In this document: positions 1-7,523 of the stretch, one piece after another
Numbering within the stretch: position 1 is the first letter of the stretch
Layout of the letters: each line of letters starts with the position of its first letter
Origin: Bin55 sp009840545
Lineage (GTDB): Bacteria; Pseudomonadota; Gammaproteobacteria; Pseudomonadales; Azotimanducaceae
DNA length: 64,000 nucleotides
Assembly (NCBI GenBank): GCA_965208815.1
Contig: OZ242357.1
Coordinates: 868,001-932,000, forward strand
Direction: 5' to 3'
The notes under the pieces: generated by a model
The model's input: only the letters and a program-made list of their open reading frames with translations
Told to the model about the DNA's origin: nothing
The model's database searches: none
Program-made: the position numbers and the translations under genes

Positions 1-117
1 GAGTTCTTCAATATTCGGCTCAACGAAGACGTGGAGAACGAAGTGTTTAAGCTAGTAGTTCCACCTGATACGGAAGTCATCGGGACAGGAGAGTCCAGCC
101 ATAACTCGGAATCCTGA
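1..117 (+). CDS. lolA: LolA outer-membrane lipoprotein carrier, C-terminal end only
   Basis: Frame 1 is open from the first base to the TGA at 115-117, giving 38 residues of a protein cut by the window edge. The tail contains FFNIRLNEDV followed by FKLVVPPDTEVIG. This fits the end of periplasmic LolA, which typically finishes with F-x-F-x-x-P-x-G-(V/T)-(D/E)-V-I. LolA shuttles lipoproteins from LolCDE to LolB. The position directly before rarA and serS matches a common gammaproteobacterial gene order (ftsK-lolA-rarA-serS), and this supports the call more than the short peptide does. The last 17 bases overlap the proposed rarA start. Confidence 0.7.
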   Translation, partial: EFFNIRLNEDVENEVFKLVVPPDTEVIGTGESSHNSES

Positions 118-1399
118 CCCAAACGGAAGTCCTTCATACCAACCTTTAGCGGCTCGAGTACGTCCTCGTTCACTGGGGGACTTTACCGGCCAGCGGCACT
201 TGCTCGGCGAAGGCAAGCCTCTAAGAGTCCTGGCTGATTCTGGAATCATCCATTCGATGGTCCTATGGGGACCACCTGGAACTGGCAAGACTACTCTAGC
301 GCAACTGCTTTCAATCCATGCAAAGGCTAACTGGATTTCAATGTCTGCGGTTGCCGCCGGAGTCAAGGATGTCCGATTGGCGATTGAGCGAGCAAGAATG
401 ACGCCTGACGAACAGACCGTTGTCTTTCTGGATGAAGTTCACCGATTCAATAAAGCACAGCAAGACGCACTATTGCCGCATGTAGAAAACGGAACCATCA
501 CTCTCGTCGGTGCGACCACGGAGAACCCATCTTTTGAGGTGAACTCAGCGCTGTTGTCGCGTATGCGTGTATTTGTGCTAAAAGCTCTTGAAGATGAAGA
601 GGTGAAGGCAATAGTCAAACGCGCAATTGAAATGGAAATGCCCAACCTGATCGTGTCAAAAGACGCGTTGAACGCAATTTGCTCTTTTGCCGACGGAGAT
701 GCACGTCGTTCGTTGAATCTCATCGAGATTTCAGCGCAATTAACTGATGACGACGTCTTGGATTTGGCTCATGTTCGAGAAGCAGCGGGACATTCGTTGA
801 GAAGATTCGATAAAGGCGGCGAGGAGTTTTACAACCAAATTTCCGCTTTACACAAGTCCATGCGAGGTAGTGACCCCGATGCCGCCTTGTACTGGCTCGT
901 GCGCATGCTGGATGGTGGATGTGATCCTCTCTATATTGCGAGACGGCTTGTTAGATTCGCGGCCGAGGACATCGGAACCGCCGACAATCGATCTCTGACT
1001 TTGGCGCTGGACGCTTGGGACGCGTATCACCGCCTAGGCTCGCCTGAAGGCGAACTATGCCTGGCACAGGCTGTCTTATACATGTCTGCGGTTCCCAAGA
1101 GCAATGCAGTTTACTCGGCATTTGGTGATGCAGCGAAGTTTGTGAAGGAGAGTCCTAGTTGGCCTGTTCCGCTCCGATTGAGAAACGCGCCAACCAAGCT
1201 TATGAAGGAGCTTGACTACGGCAAAAACTATCGCTACGCGCACTCGGAAGACTCGGCGTATGCAGCTGGAGAACACTATTTTCCGGACGAGGTTTCGGCA
1301 CAACGTTTCTATTTGCCATCCAACCGAGGGCTCGAACAACGCATACGGGAGCGGCTTGATCAATTGAGGAAACTTGACGAGAAGCGCCACAGCGATTAA
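101..1399 (+). CDS. rarA: Replication-associated recombination protein RarA (MgsA), AAA+ ATPase
   Basis: This is a clamp-loader-like AAA+ ATPase acting at stalled replication forks. Walker A (GPPGTGKTT), Walker B with the sensor region (VVFLDEVHRFNKAQQD) and the C-terminal RarA/MgsA domain are present. The first ordinary start in frame is TTG at 200, but family-conserved sequence (QPLAARVRP, then TGQRHLLGEGKPL) is encoded upstream in the same open frame, back to a stop at 56-58. No ATG, GTG or TTG lies between 59 and 199. ATA at 101 sits 9 bases after AGGAG (87-91) and gives about 432 residues, near the usual 440-450. I use it as the start, with CTG at 65 as the alternative. It overlaps the end of lolA and is followed by serS. 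Confidence 0.85.
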   Translation: MTRNPDPNGSPSYQPLAARVRPRSLGDFTGQRHLLGEGKPLRVLADSGIIHSMVLWGPPGTGKTTLAQLLSIHAKANWISMSAVAAGVKDVRLAIERARMTPDEQTVVFLDEVHRFNKAQQDALLPHVENGTITLVGATTENPSFEVNSALLSRMRVFVLKALEDEEVKAIVKRAIEMEMPNLIVSKDALNAICSFADGDARRSLNLIEISAQLTDDDVLDLAHVREAAGHSLRRFDKGGEEFYNQISALHKSMRGSDPDAALYWLVRMLDGGCDPLYIARRLVRFAAEDIGTADNRSLTLALDAWDAYHRLGSPEGELCLAQAVLYMSAVPKSNAVYSAFGDAAKFVKESPSWPVPLRLRNAPTKLMKELDYGKNYRYAHSEDSAYAAGEHYFPDEVSAQRFYLPSNRGLEQRIRERLDQLRKLDEKRHSD

Positions 1400-1544
1400 C
1401 CCCAAGAGGTACAAGCACTTCAAGTGAAGGCTGTGCTATGTGCAATCCTCATACTTAAAATGCGCAATCTCAACGGTTAACTATTTGTTAGCCAGTCTTC
1501 TCGACCATTCTGCTTTGTCGTCACCGCAAGTTAGGAGTTCGAAA

Positions 1545-2822
1545 ATGTTGGATCCACGACTGTTCCGACAAGATCCCGAAGCAATTGCGGGTGCTCTTAG
1601 CATCCGCGGTTTTGACTTGGACCTCGAATCCTACCGTGATCTGGAAAAAGCTCGGCGCGAACTGCAAACAGAGATGGAGACGCTTCAGCACGATCGTAAC
1701 GTAGTTTCTCGGGAAATCGGAGTTGCCAAACGAGATGGCGTTGACATAGAGCCCTTGGTTGTCGCGGTTGGCGATCTTGGTCTGAGACTCGATGTTGTAC
1801 GTAAAGAGTTTCTCAAAGTTCAAGAAGAGCTACAAGACTTTCTTCTCGAAGTGCCCAACATTCCAGACGATTCCGTTCCTGCTGGAGAGACTGACGAGGA
1901 CAATCGGGAACTATACCGATGGGGAGACGTGACCGAGTTTGACTTCAAACCAAGAGATCACGTTGATGTCGCAGGATCTAGCCTAGACTTTGAGGCGTCG
2001 GTTCGCATTTCGGGCAGCAGGTTCTCGGTTTTGCGAGGACCGCTTGCACGCTTGCATCGAGGACTGATACAGCTAATGCTTGATGTTCATACTGATGAAC
2101 ACGGCTATGAAGAGCTATATGTTCCGTACATTGTGAATCGTGCGTCTCTTATGGCTACGGGACAGTTACCCAAGTTCGAAGATGATGTGTTCATGGTCAG
2201 ATCGGATACAGACAGCTTTTTGATTCCAACGGCCGAAGTTCCGGTCACCAACATGGTGCGCGATGCAATTGTGAACATCGAGGATTTGCCGCTACGCTAT
2301 GTGTGTCACACACCTTGTTTTCGCAGAGAATCTGGCAGCCACGGCAAGGACACCCGTGGACTCATACGGTTGCATCAGTTCGAGAAAGTGGAACTGGTTC
2401 AGATCACTCATCCTAACCATTCTTGGGAAGCCTTGGATGAGATAGTGAACCATGCGGAGGTCATTCTCAAGAGATTGGAACTTCCGTTTCGTGCAGTTAG
2501 TCTTTGTGGAGGCGACTTAGGGTTCGCCAGTGCAAAGACCATTGATCTCGAAGTGTGGCTTCCTGGATTCAATCGCTATCGTGAAGTCTCCTCCTGCAGT
2601 AACTTTCTAGATTTCCAGGCTCGCCGTGCACAGGCGCGGTTTCGATCGGGTCCTCAGGCGCGTCCAGAACTCGTTCACACATTGAACGGGTCTGGTCTTG
2701 CGATAGGGCGTGTATTGATCGCAATCATCGAGAACTATCAAGAAGCTTCCGGACGCGTACGAATCCCCGAAGCACTAATTCCCTATATGCACGGAGTCCA
2801 ATACCTCTACTTTGATGCATAA
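1545..2822 (+). CDS. serS: Seryl-tRNA synthetase
   Basis: A class II aminoacyl-tRNA synthetase that charges tRNA-Ser (and tRNA-Sec where present) in the cytosol; about 425 residues, the normal length. The N-terminal tRNA-binding coiled-coil arm is visible (roughly residues 27-100, rich in E/K/R/L). Class II motif 2 appears as CFRRESGSHGKDTRG and motif 3 as NGSGLAIGRVLIAIIENYQ. The frame stays open upstream to about 1440. The ATG at 1545 was chosen because TTAGGAG ends 8 bases before it and MLDPRLFRQDPEAI is the family's usual N-terminus. It runs convergently into tusE with only 15 bases between stops. The window's own tRNA-Ser at 6.1 kb is one substrate. Confidence 0.97.
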   Translation: MLDPRLFRQDPEAIAGALSIRGFDLDLESYRDLEKARRELQTEMETLQHDRNVVSREIGVAKRDGVDIEPLVVAVGDLGLRLDVVRKEFLKVQEELQDFLLEVPNIPDDSVPAGETDEDNRELYRWGDVTEFDFKPRDHVDVAGSSLDFEASVRISGSRFSVLRGPLARLHRGLIQLMLDVHTDEHGYEELYVPYIVNRASLMATGQLPKFEDDVFMVRSDTDSFLIPTAEVPVTNMVRDAIVNIEDLPLRYVCHTPCFRRESGSHGKDTRGLIRLHQFEKVELVQITHPNHSWEALDEIVNHAEVILKRLELPFRAVSLCGGDLGFASAKTIDLEVWLPGFNRYREVSSCSNFLDFQARRAQARFRSGPQARPELVHTLNGSGLAIGRVLIAIIENYQEASGRVRIPEALIPYMHGVQYLYFDA

Positions 2823-2837
2823 CGATCGAATGGTTCT

Positions 2838-3143
2838 CTAGAGGCAATCAGATGGCTTTGGAATGCCGCTAAGTTGCGCAACCACTTTCGAAGTCTTGCT
2901 CGTGAACATTTGTGCGAGAACGATCGAGCTGGCCAGACACGGATCGACATTTCGTACCAGGTTTACCAAAGGTCGCATTGACGGACTTACACCTGTCCTG
3001 AGGTAGAAGTCTCGGACTGTCTGTAGGACATTCCAGTGATCGTCGGTTAGTGATATACCGAGTTGCGTTGCAGTTTCTAATGCAAACTCTCGCGTCCAAG
3101 CACTCGAGTCGATGAGAAATCCTTCGGCGTCAATTGCACTCAT
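2838..3143 (-). CDS. tusE: TusE/DsrC-family sulfur carrier
   Basis: The last protein of the Tus sulfur relay: it accepts persulfide sulfur from TusBCD and passes it to MnmA for 2-thiolation of tRNA wobble uridine. It has 101 residues and the family pattern throughout: GF near the start, LTDDHWNVLQTVRDFY in the middle, and the C-terminal arm GIPKPSDCL with the active cysteine at residue 100. DsrC of sulfur oxidisers carries a second cysteine about 11 residues earlier. That is absent here, which points to TusE rather than dissimilatory DsrC. Its ATG overlaps the tusB stop by 4 bases, so it is the last gene of a tightly coupled operon. In E. coli tusE lies apart from tusDCB. Confidence 0.9.
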   Translation of the reverse strand: MSAIDAEGFLIDSSAWTREFALETATQLGISLTDDHWNVLQTVRDFYLRTGVSPSMRPLVNLVRNVDPCLASSIVLAQMFTSKTSKVVAQLSGIPKPSDCL

Positions 3144-3388
3144 GTCCAGGTCACTGAATTTGCGTGTTCTGCAACAAGATCCACAAATTCATCGTAGTCA
3201 ATAAGGACGACTTCTGGTGAAGCAGGATTCCCCCCGCCTTTGAGGTCAGACTCAATGGCATAAGTTGGGATGGAGCTAATTTTCTTGGCATGAGCTGATA
3301 CCCCACCCAAGAACACCACCGCATCCCGATCTCGAACAAGTGGTCGACATGACCCAAGTCCGCCCAAACTACACACTATGTGGAGCAT
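3140..3388 (-). CDS. tusB: TusB/DsrH-family sulfurtransferase subunit
   Basis: An 82-residue DsrH/TusB-type subunit of the TusBCD hexamer. The start MLHIVCSL, the LGGV turn with SAHAK, and the conserved ending (IDYDEFVDLV ... VTWT) fit the family. In E. coli TusBCD, TusD carries the essential cysteine and TusB is mainly structural; I assume the same here. Its ATG overlaps the tusC stop by one base (TGATG) and its stop overlaps tusE by four bases, which indicates translational coupling. Confidence 0.88.
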   Translation of the reverse strand: MLHIVCSLGGLGSCRPLVRDRDAVVFLGGVSAHAKKISSIPTYAIESDLKGGGNPASPEVVLIDYDEFVDLVAEHANSVTWT

Positions 3389-3732
3389 CAGTCGCTCACC
3401 ACGTTAACTGCTTCGTGAAGTAAACGTTCCACTTGAGCGTCCGTAACCAAATTCGTGAAATCGGGTAGGCGTGAAGCGTCCAACCGTCTCTCCTTAATGC
3501 TCCTGTCGTGGACGACCACCCTCTCAATCTCGTATGTAGGCAGGGCAGACCACTTTCGCGTCGTATCGTTGCTCGGGTGCTTTCCGTTCCGTTCGAACAA
3601 TTGATTTACACCGTCGTCCATGAACAAGACTGTAGTCGGCTGTCCAAAGACGCCACTGACGAGAACCATGTCGATCGTCTCGTCGGCTAGTGAACCGGGC
3701 AGGCCACGTATGAGGTAGAGGATTGAATTCAT
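3388..3732 (-). CDS. tusC: TusC/DsrF-family sulfurtransferase subunit
   Basis: The middle subunit of TusBCD, 114 residues from the ATG at 3732 (MNSILYLIRGLPGS). The open frame continues upstream to 3912, but that part lies inside tusD in another frame and shows no family sequence. The internal ATG also makes the usual 4-base overlap with the tusD stop. The DsrE-like fold is suggested by SLADETIDMVLVSGVFGQPTTVLFMDDGV, written here only as the first part of the domain. The DsrF/TusC proteins of this family are non-catalytic partners of DsrE/TusD. Confidence 0.87.
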   Translation of the reverse strand: MNSILYLIRGLPGSLADETIDMVLVSGVFGQPTTVLFMDDGVNQLFERNGKHPSNDTTRKWSALPTYEIERVVVHDRSIKERRLDASRLPDFTNLVTDAQVERLLHEAVNVVSD

Positions 3733-4100
3733 CCGTTGAACGTAACCACTCGATCGCATTCGATCGTGGACTCTACGAATTGTCCCAAGCCCACAATTGC
3801 GAAATCGACACTGGAGGGCTCGTCTTCGATACTGGATGAAATACCTCGCCGCTCCGCCGCTCCCACACAAACCTGCAATTCGATTCGACTCTCGGTTGCA
3901 AAGTCCAACCACGCTTGTCTTCTAATTCTTCCTATCTCAGACAACTTTGATGGGTCGGTGGCAATTTGCACGGCATCCTTGTAGAAGAAAACCCGATACA
4001 AAGTGTGTTCCTTACGAACGACCGCTCTTGCAAACCTCAGTGCATGGTCGCAGGCATCTGAGTCGACGGGCGACCCCTGTATAAGCAACGCGATTCTCAT
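3729..4100 (-). CDS. tusD: TusD/DsrE-family sulfurtransferase, catalytic subunit
   Basis: The persulfide-carrying subunit of TusBCD, which takes sulfur from TusA in the 2-thiouridine pathway. It has 123 residues. Family landmarks are ALRFARAV, YRVFFYKDAV, the active-site segment LQVCVGAAERRG with cysteine at residue 78 (the same number as the E. coli TusD catalytic cysteine), and VGLGQFVE near the end. First gene of the minus-strand tusDCB-tusE operon, with overlaps of 4, 1 and 4 bases between genes. The promoter should lie in the 276-base gap before trpS; that gap is AT-rich around 4180-4220 but I could not fix a convincing -35/-10 pair. Confidence 0.9.
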   Translation of the reverse strand: MRIALLIQGSPVDSDACDHALRFARAVVRKEHTLYRVFFYKDAVQIATDPSKLSEIGRIRRQAWLDFATESRIELQVCVGAAERRGISSSIEDEPSSVDFAIVGLGQFVESTIECDRVVTFNG

Positions 4101-4376
4101 AGCTAAGTGGCTTCGAGTTGACAGGTAGCGGACGGGCAGACCGCCAAAACACTGAGTTCGACCGTTTCCCTACGCCTCTCAAAAATAACTTAACTTTCTG
4201 ATAAGTTTGGTATTTTAGTTCCTTGACGTTGCTGTCTGATGCATAGATTCTTCCCATCATTGTGATAGCGTTGTGCTGATGAAAAGCCTAAGCGACTCTC
4301 CAACACCTTCGACAACTCTGTCAACGTTCCCGACCGATAGAACGACAGGCGGCGGTGTCAGTCGTTTGCGATCGTC

Positions 4377-5381
4377 CTATCCTCGAAGCCCTAGGATCTC
4401 CAGTACGCAAGCCACTTTCTCGGTCGAGAGCCGAAGCGCGCGTTCCCGGCCTTCGTTTAGCACATCATTTAGGTACAAGCGCTCTGCGAGGAGTCGTTGG
4501 TATTCGCTCCGAATTGGCGCGAGCGCATCCACTAAGAGCTCTGCCAATTCGTTCTTGAGAACGCCATAGCCCTTCCCGTCGAACCGTGCGGATGCCTCTT
4601 GATCCGATTCTCCCGAGAAGGACCTGTAAATGTTGAGGAGATTGCGGATTCCTGCCCCTGCGTTTTGTACGTCTACGCTAGTGCCGCTATCAGTCACCGC
4701 TCTCCTGATCGTTCGCGAGATTGCGTCAGGGTCGTCAGTGATCCCAATGCTATGACCTCGATTGACAAGAGCGCGGCTCTTGCTCATCTTCACTGTGGGC
4801 TCGTCTAGTGCCATGATTCGACTTCCATGCACGCCGATCTTAGGTTCGGGGAGGACGAATGCCGAGCCGTAGGTCGAGTTGAACCGTTGGGCAATATCCC
4901 TTGCAATCTCAATGTGCTGCTTTTGATCTTCTCCCACAGGCACAATTTCCGCGTCGTATAGAAGAATGTCCGCCGCCTGCAAGACCGGATACGTCAGCAA
5001 AGCAGTAGGCACTGAATCCGTCTCGTTTGCCTTCGACTTGAACTGCGTCATTCTCGTGAGCCATCCCAAGGGCACTTGGGTTTCGAACACCCATGACAAA
5101 TATGGATGAGTCCACACTTCCGACTGAAGGAAGATGGTCGATGCTTTCGGATCCAATCCGCACGCGAGATACAAAGCTGCCACTTCACGAGATTGTTCTC
5201 CCACGGACTTCCTAGGCTCTCTATCCGAAGCTGTCAAAGCGTGCAGATCAACAACACAATAGATGCCATCCACCTCGTCTTGCGCGTCAACCCAAGGTTT
5301 GAGAGCACCGGTGTAGTTGCCGATGTGGATCTTCCCCGAGGGTTGAATACCAGAGAAGGACCTCAGCCTTTTGTCTGTCAT
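4377..5381 (-). CDS. trpS: Tryptophanyl-tRNA synthetase
   Basis: A class I aminoacyl-tRNA synthetase that charges tRNA-Trp. The HIGH-type signature reads PSGKIHIGNY and the KMSKS loop is exact (VKMSKSR). Between them lie the expected LTYPVLQAADILLY and VGEDQKQHIE segments. The ATG at 5381 (MTDKRLRSFSGIQPSG) was chosen because GGAGGTTCT abuts it; the frame is open 17 codons further upstream without family sequence. Length is 334 residues, normal for the bacterial enzyme. It is transcribed away from the acetyltransferase upstream, separated by about 116 bases. Confidence 0.97.
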   Translation of the reverse strand: MTDKRLRSFSGIQPSGKIHIGNYTGALKPWVDAQDEVDGIYCVVDLHALTASDREPRKSVGEQSREVAALYLACGLDPKASTIFLQSEVWTHPYLSWVFETQVPLGWLTRMTQFKSKANETDSVPTALLTYPVLQAADILLYDAEIVPVGEDQKQHIEIARDIAQRFNSTYGSAFVLPEPKIGVHGSRIMALDEPTVKMSKSRALVNRGHSIGITDDPDAISRTIRRAVTDSGTSVDVQNAGAGIRNLLNIYRSFSGESDQEASARFDGKGYGVLKNELAELLVDALAPIRSEYQRLLAERLYLNDVLNEGRERALRLSTEKVACVLEILGLRG

Positions 5382-5497
5382 AGAACCTCCCAACTCACGC
5401 CGCCACGTTGGCTTAACCTCCCAGGCCTCCAACTACACTGTCCCCGGCCCATCGGCTACGATACCCGGCTGCCAGCCCGACTCCCGGCGGGTGTGTT

Positions 5498-5950
5498 TCA
5501 ATCCTGCAACAATCGCTTGCCCAAGCTGATTGATTCGTCTTCAATGAATCCGAGCGAACGATAGAAGTCGACGGCTTGGGTGTTTGACCGTCTGACCTGC
5601 AGGTTGATCTTCGGACAGCCCAAATCGCGTAAGCGTACTTCCGCCGCGTCCATCATGCACCGTCCAATTCCCTGTCCACGGTGCTCTGGAGTCACCGCGA
5701 GGTAGTTGATCCACCCGCGATGCCCCTCGTATCCGCTCATCACCGTGGCAACCATTCGTCCGTTCAACAAACCAACCAGAAACAGCTCGCCCTGTACTCG
5801 AAGCTTTCGCTGAATGTCCTTCACGGGATCGTTCCATGGCACGACGAGGTCGCATTCATGCCATAGTCCGACCACGTCTGCTTGGTCTGCTGCTTCGAAG
5901 GATCGAATTTCGAGCCACCGTGACTCGCCTTCATTCAGTTGAATGCTCAT
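5498..5950 (-). CDS. GNAT-family acetyltransferase, YpeA type
   Basis: About 150 residues with one GNAT domain. The sequence tracks the E. coli YpeA family closely: the acidic EIRSFEAADQADVVGLW opening, CDLVVPWNDPVKDIQRK, GYEGHRGWINYLAV, the acetyl-CoA pyrophosphate loop PEHRGQGIGR, CPKINLQVR, and FYRSLGF followed by SLGKRL. The physiological substrate of YpeA-type enzymes is not established. The ATG at 5950 follows GGGGA by about six bases; an in-frame GTG at 5983 is a weaker option. It sits between trpS and tRNA-Ser on the same strand. Confidence 0.88.
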   Translation of the reverse strand: MSIQLNEGESRWLEIRSFEAADQADVVGLWHECDLVVPWNDPVKDIQRKLRVQGELFLVGLLNGRMVATVMSGYEGHRGWINYLAVTPEHRGQGIGRCMMDAAEVRLRDLGCPKINLQVRRSNTQAVDFYRSLGFIEDESISLGKRLLQD

Positions 5951-6076
5951 GAGCAGTCCCCAACGGAAAGTCCATAGCTCCACCGACTAAGACTCCAACC
6001 CCAGACTGGAACCCGTGGCAACGGACTAGAACCTTTTCGCTCGTGCATGTAAATCAGTATTTTTTAAGGCGCTTGT

Positions 6077-6164
6077 TGGCGGAGGGGCAGGGATTCGAAC
6101 CCTGGGAGGCGTTAACCTCGCTGGTTTTCAAGACCAGTGCTTTCGTCCACTCAGCCACCCCTCC
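6077..6164 (-). tRNA. tRNA-Ser (anticodon UGA), CCA encoded
   Basis: On the minus strand an 88-base cloverleaf starts GGAGGGGTGGC and ends in CCCTCC, discriminator G and an encoded CCA (6077-6079). The acceptor stem pairs GGAGGGG with CCCCTCC. The anticodon arm is CTGGT-CTTGAAA-ACCAG, giving anticodon TGA, which reads UCN serine codons. The long variable arm expected of a serine tRNA (GCGAGG ... CCTCCC region) and the T arm with GGTTCGAATCC are present. It lies 55 bases downstream of the nucleotide-sugar dehydrogenase on the same strand. Confidence 0.97.
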
Positions 6165-6219
6165 TAATACTTAAGAAACGACTATCGTTCCAGGTCCATA
6201 TGGCCCGATTAATTTTCTA

Positions 6220-7497
6220 TCACAACCGCTCAGTAACGAGCGACCTTTGCAACCTGTGAGTAATGTCGTAAACAACAGCGTTGGCATTACAGAAGCCTTG
6301 AAGCGTCGCCGGAACCCTTAGAAACTCATCGTGTGCAACGGCAAGAATTAGCACATCGTAAGACCCTTTCGAAGGCCATTCGTTCAACTCAATGTCACTC
6401 GGGAAACTCTCCTGCCGCGTGTCGGCAACAGGGTCGGATACATCGACTTTCTTGAATCCCTGACGTAATTCCCGTACAAGTTCGATCGACTTGCTATTGC
6501 GTGTATCGGGACAGTTTTCTTTGTAAGTTATGCCAAGCACAAGTGCGCTGGATTCCTGAGTAGATTTGCCAGTACTTTCCAATAATTGAGTGATCCGACG
6601 ACTGACGAATTCTGGCATGGCATTGTTGACTTTGCGACCTGCCAGGATCACTTCGGGGTCGAATCCGACCTCGCGAGCCTTGTGCGTGAGGTAATAAGGG
6701 TCCACACCAATGCAGTGTCCGCCGACCAAGCCAGGTTTGAATGGCAGAAAGTTCCACTTTGTGGAAGCTGCGGCAAGAATGTCAGCAGTGTCGAGGTCTA
6801 GTCTGTTGAATAACTGAGAAAACTCATTCATTAATGCAATGTTGAGGTCACGTTGAATGTTCTCGATGACTTTGGCAGCCTCAGCCACTCGGATTGAAGG
6901 AGCTTTGTGGGTGCCTGCTGTCACGATCGTTCGATAAAACCGGTCCACAAATTCAGCGGCTTGCGAGTCTGACCCCGAAGTAACTTTGACAACGTCGTTA
7001 AGCCTATGGGTCTTGTCGCCAGGGTTTATTCGCTCAGGACTGTACCCGACCCAAAAGTCTCGATTTACTGTCAATTTCGATCCGGCTTCCAATATGGGGA
7101 TGCAGATGTCGTCGGTCACGCCGGGATATACCGTCGATTCATAGATGACCACGCATCCGGGTTCCAAAATTTGGCTAACAGATTTGGTTGCTAACTTCAG
7201 AAGCGAAAGATCGGGATTGTTTGATGAGTCGATCGGCGTAGGCACAGTCACGATGTAGATGTCGCACCCGCGCATTTCATCTAGCTTTGCTGTGAAGTAC
7301 CGGTTTGGATTGTGTTCAAAATCGGAATCTTCGACTTCGCCTGTGTGATCTTTACCTGAACGTAAAGACTCGATTCTTACTGGGGAGAGATCGTAGCCAC
7401 GGGTGGAATAGTGCTTGCTTAGCGTTAAAGCCAGAGGTAGTCCAACATATCCAAGACCAATCACGCCTACGGTTGTTGCCGAAGATAGCTGGTGCAT
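6220..7497 (-). CDS. Nucleotide-sugar dehydrogenase (UDP-HexNAc 6-dehydrogenase, TviB/WbpA-like)
   Basis: A 425-residue NAD-dependent dehydrogenase that oxidises C6 of a nucleotide sugar to a uronate. The N-terminal Rossmann motif is GVIGLGYVGLPLA. The stretch VPTPID, the STVYPG loop, the central EAAKVIENIQRDLNIALMNE helix (read as EAAKVIEN/RDLNIAL), and the catalytic cysteine in LVGGHCIGVDPYYL all match the UDP-N-acetylhexosamine branch (TviB, WbpA, WbpO) better than UDP-glucose dehydrogenase, which typically has GGSCFPKD. It probably feeds surface polysaccharide synthesis. It sits 26 bases after the acyl-CoA synthetase on the same strand, away from other polysaccharide genes. Exact sugar substrate cannot be told from sequence. 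Confidence 0.9.
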   Translation of the reverse strand: MHQLSSATTVGVIGLGYVGLPLALTLSKHYSTRGYDLSPVRIESLRSGKDHTGEVEDSDFEHNPNRYFTAKLDEMRGCDIYIVTVPTPIDSSNNPDLSLLKLATKSVSQILEPGCVVIYESTVYPGVTDDICIPILEAGSKLTVNRDFWVGYSPERINPGDKTHRLNDVVKVTSGSDSQAAEFVDRFYRTIVTAGTHKAPSIRVAEAAKVIENIQRDLNIALMNEFSQLFNRLDLDTADILAAASTKWNFLPFKPGLVGGHCIGVDPYYLTHKAREVGFDPEVILAGRKVNNAMPEFVSRRITQLLESTGKSTQESSALVLGITYKENCPDTRNSKSIELVRELRQGFKKVDVSDPVADTRQESFPSDIELNEWPSKGSYDVLILAVAHDEFLRVPATLQGFCNANAVVYDITHRLQRSLVTERL

Positions 7498-7523
7498 AAA
7501 CTTAGCGAAACGGACGATTTTGA

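Noticed and set aside
200..202. TTG at 200 as the rarA start
   Set aside because: It would remove the conserved segment QPLAARVRP...TGQRH that is present upstream in the same frame.
6058..6066. T-run next to tRNA-Ser as a terminator
   Set aside because: It is A-rich on the tRNA's transcribed strand and has no stem before it, so it cannot terminate that gene.
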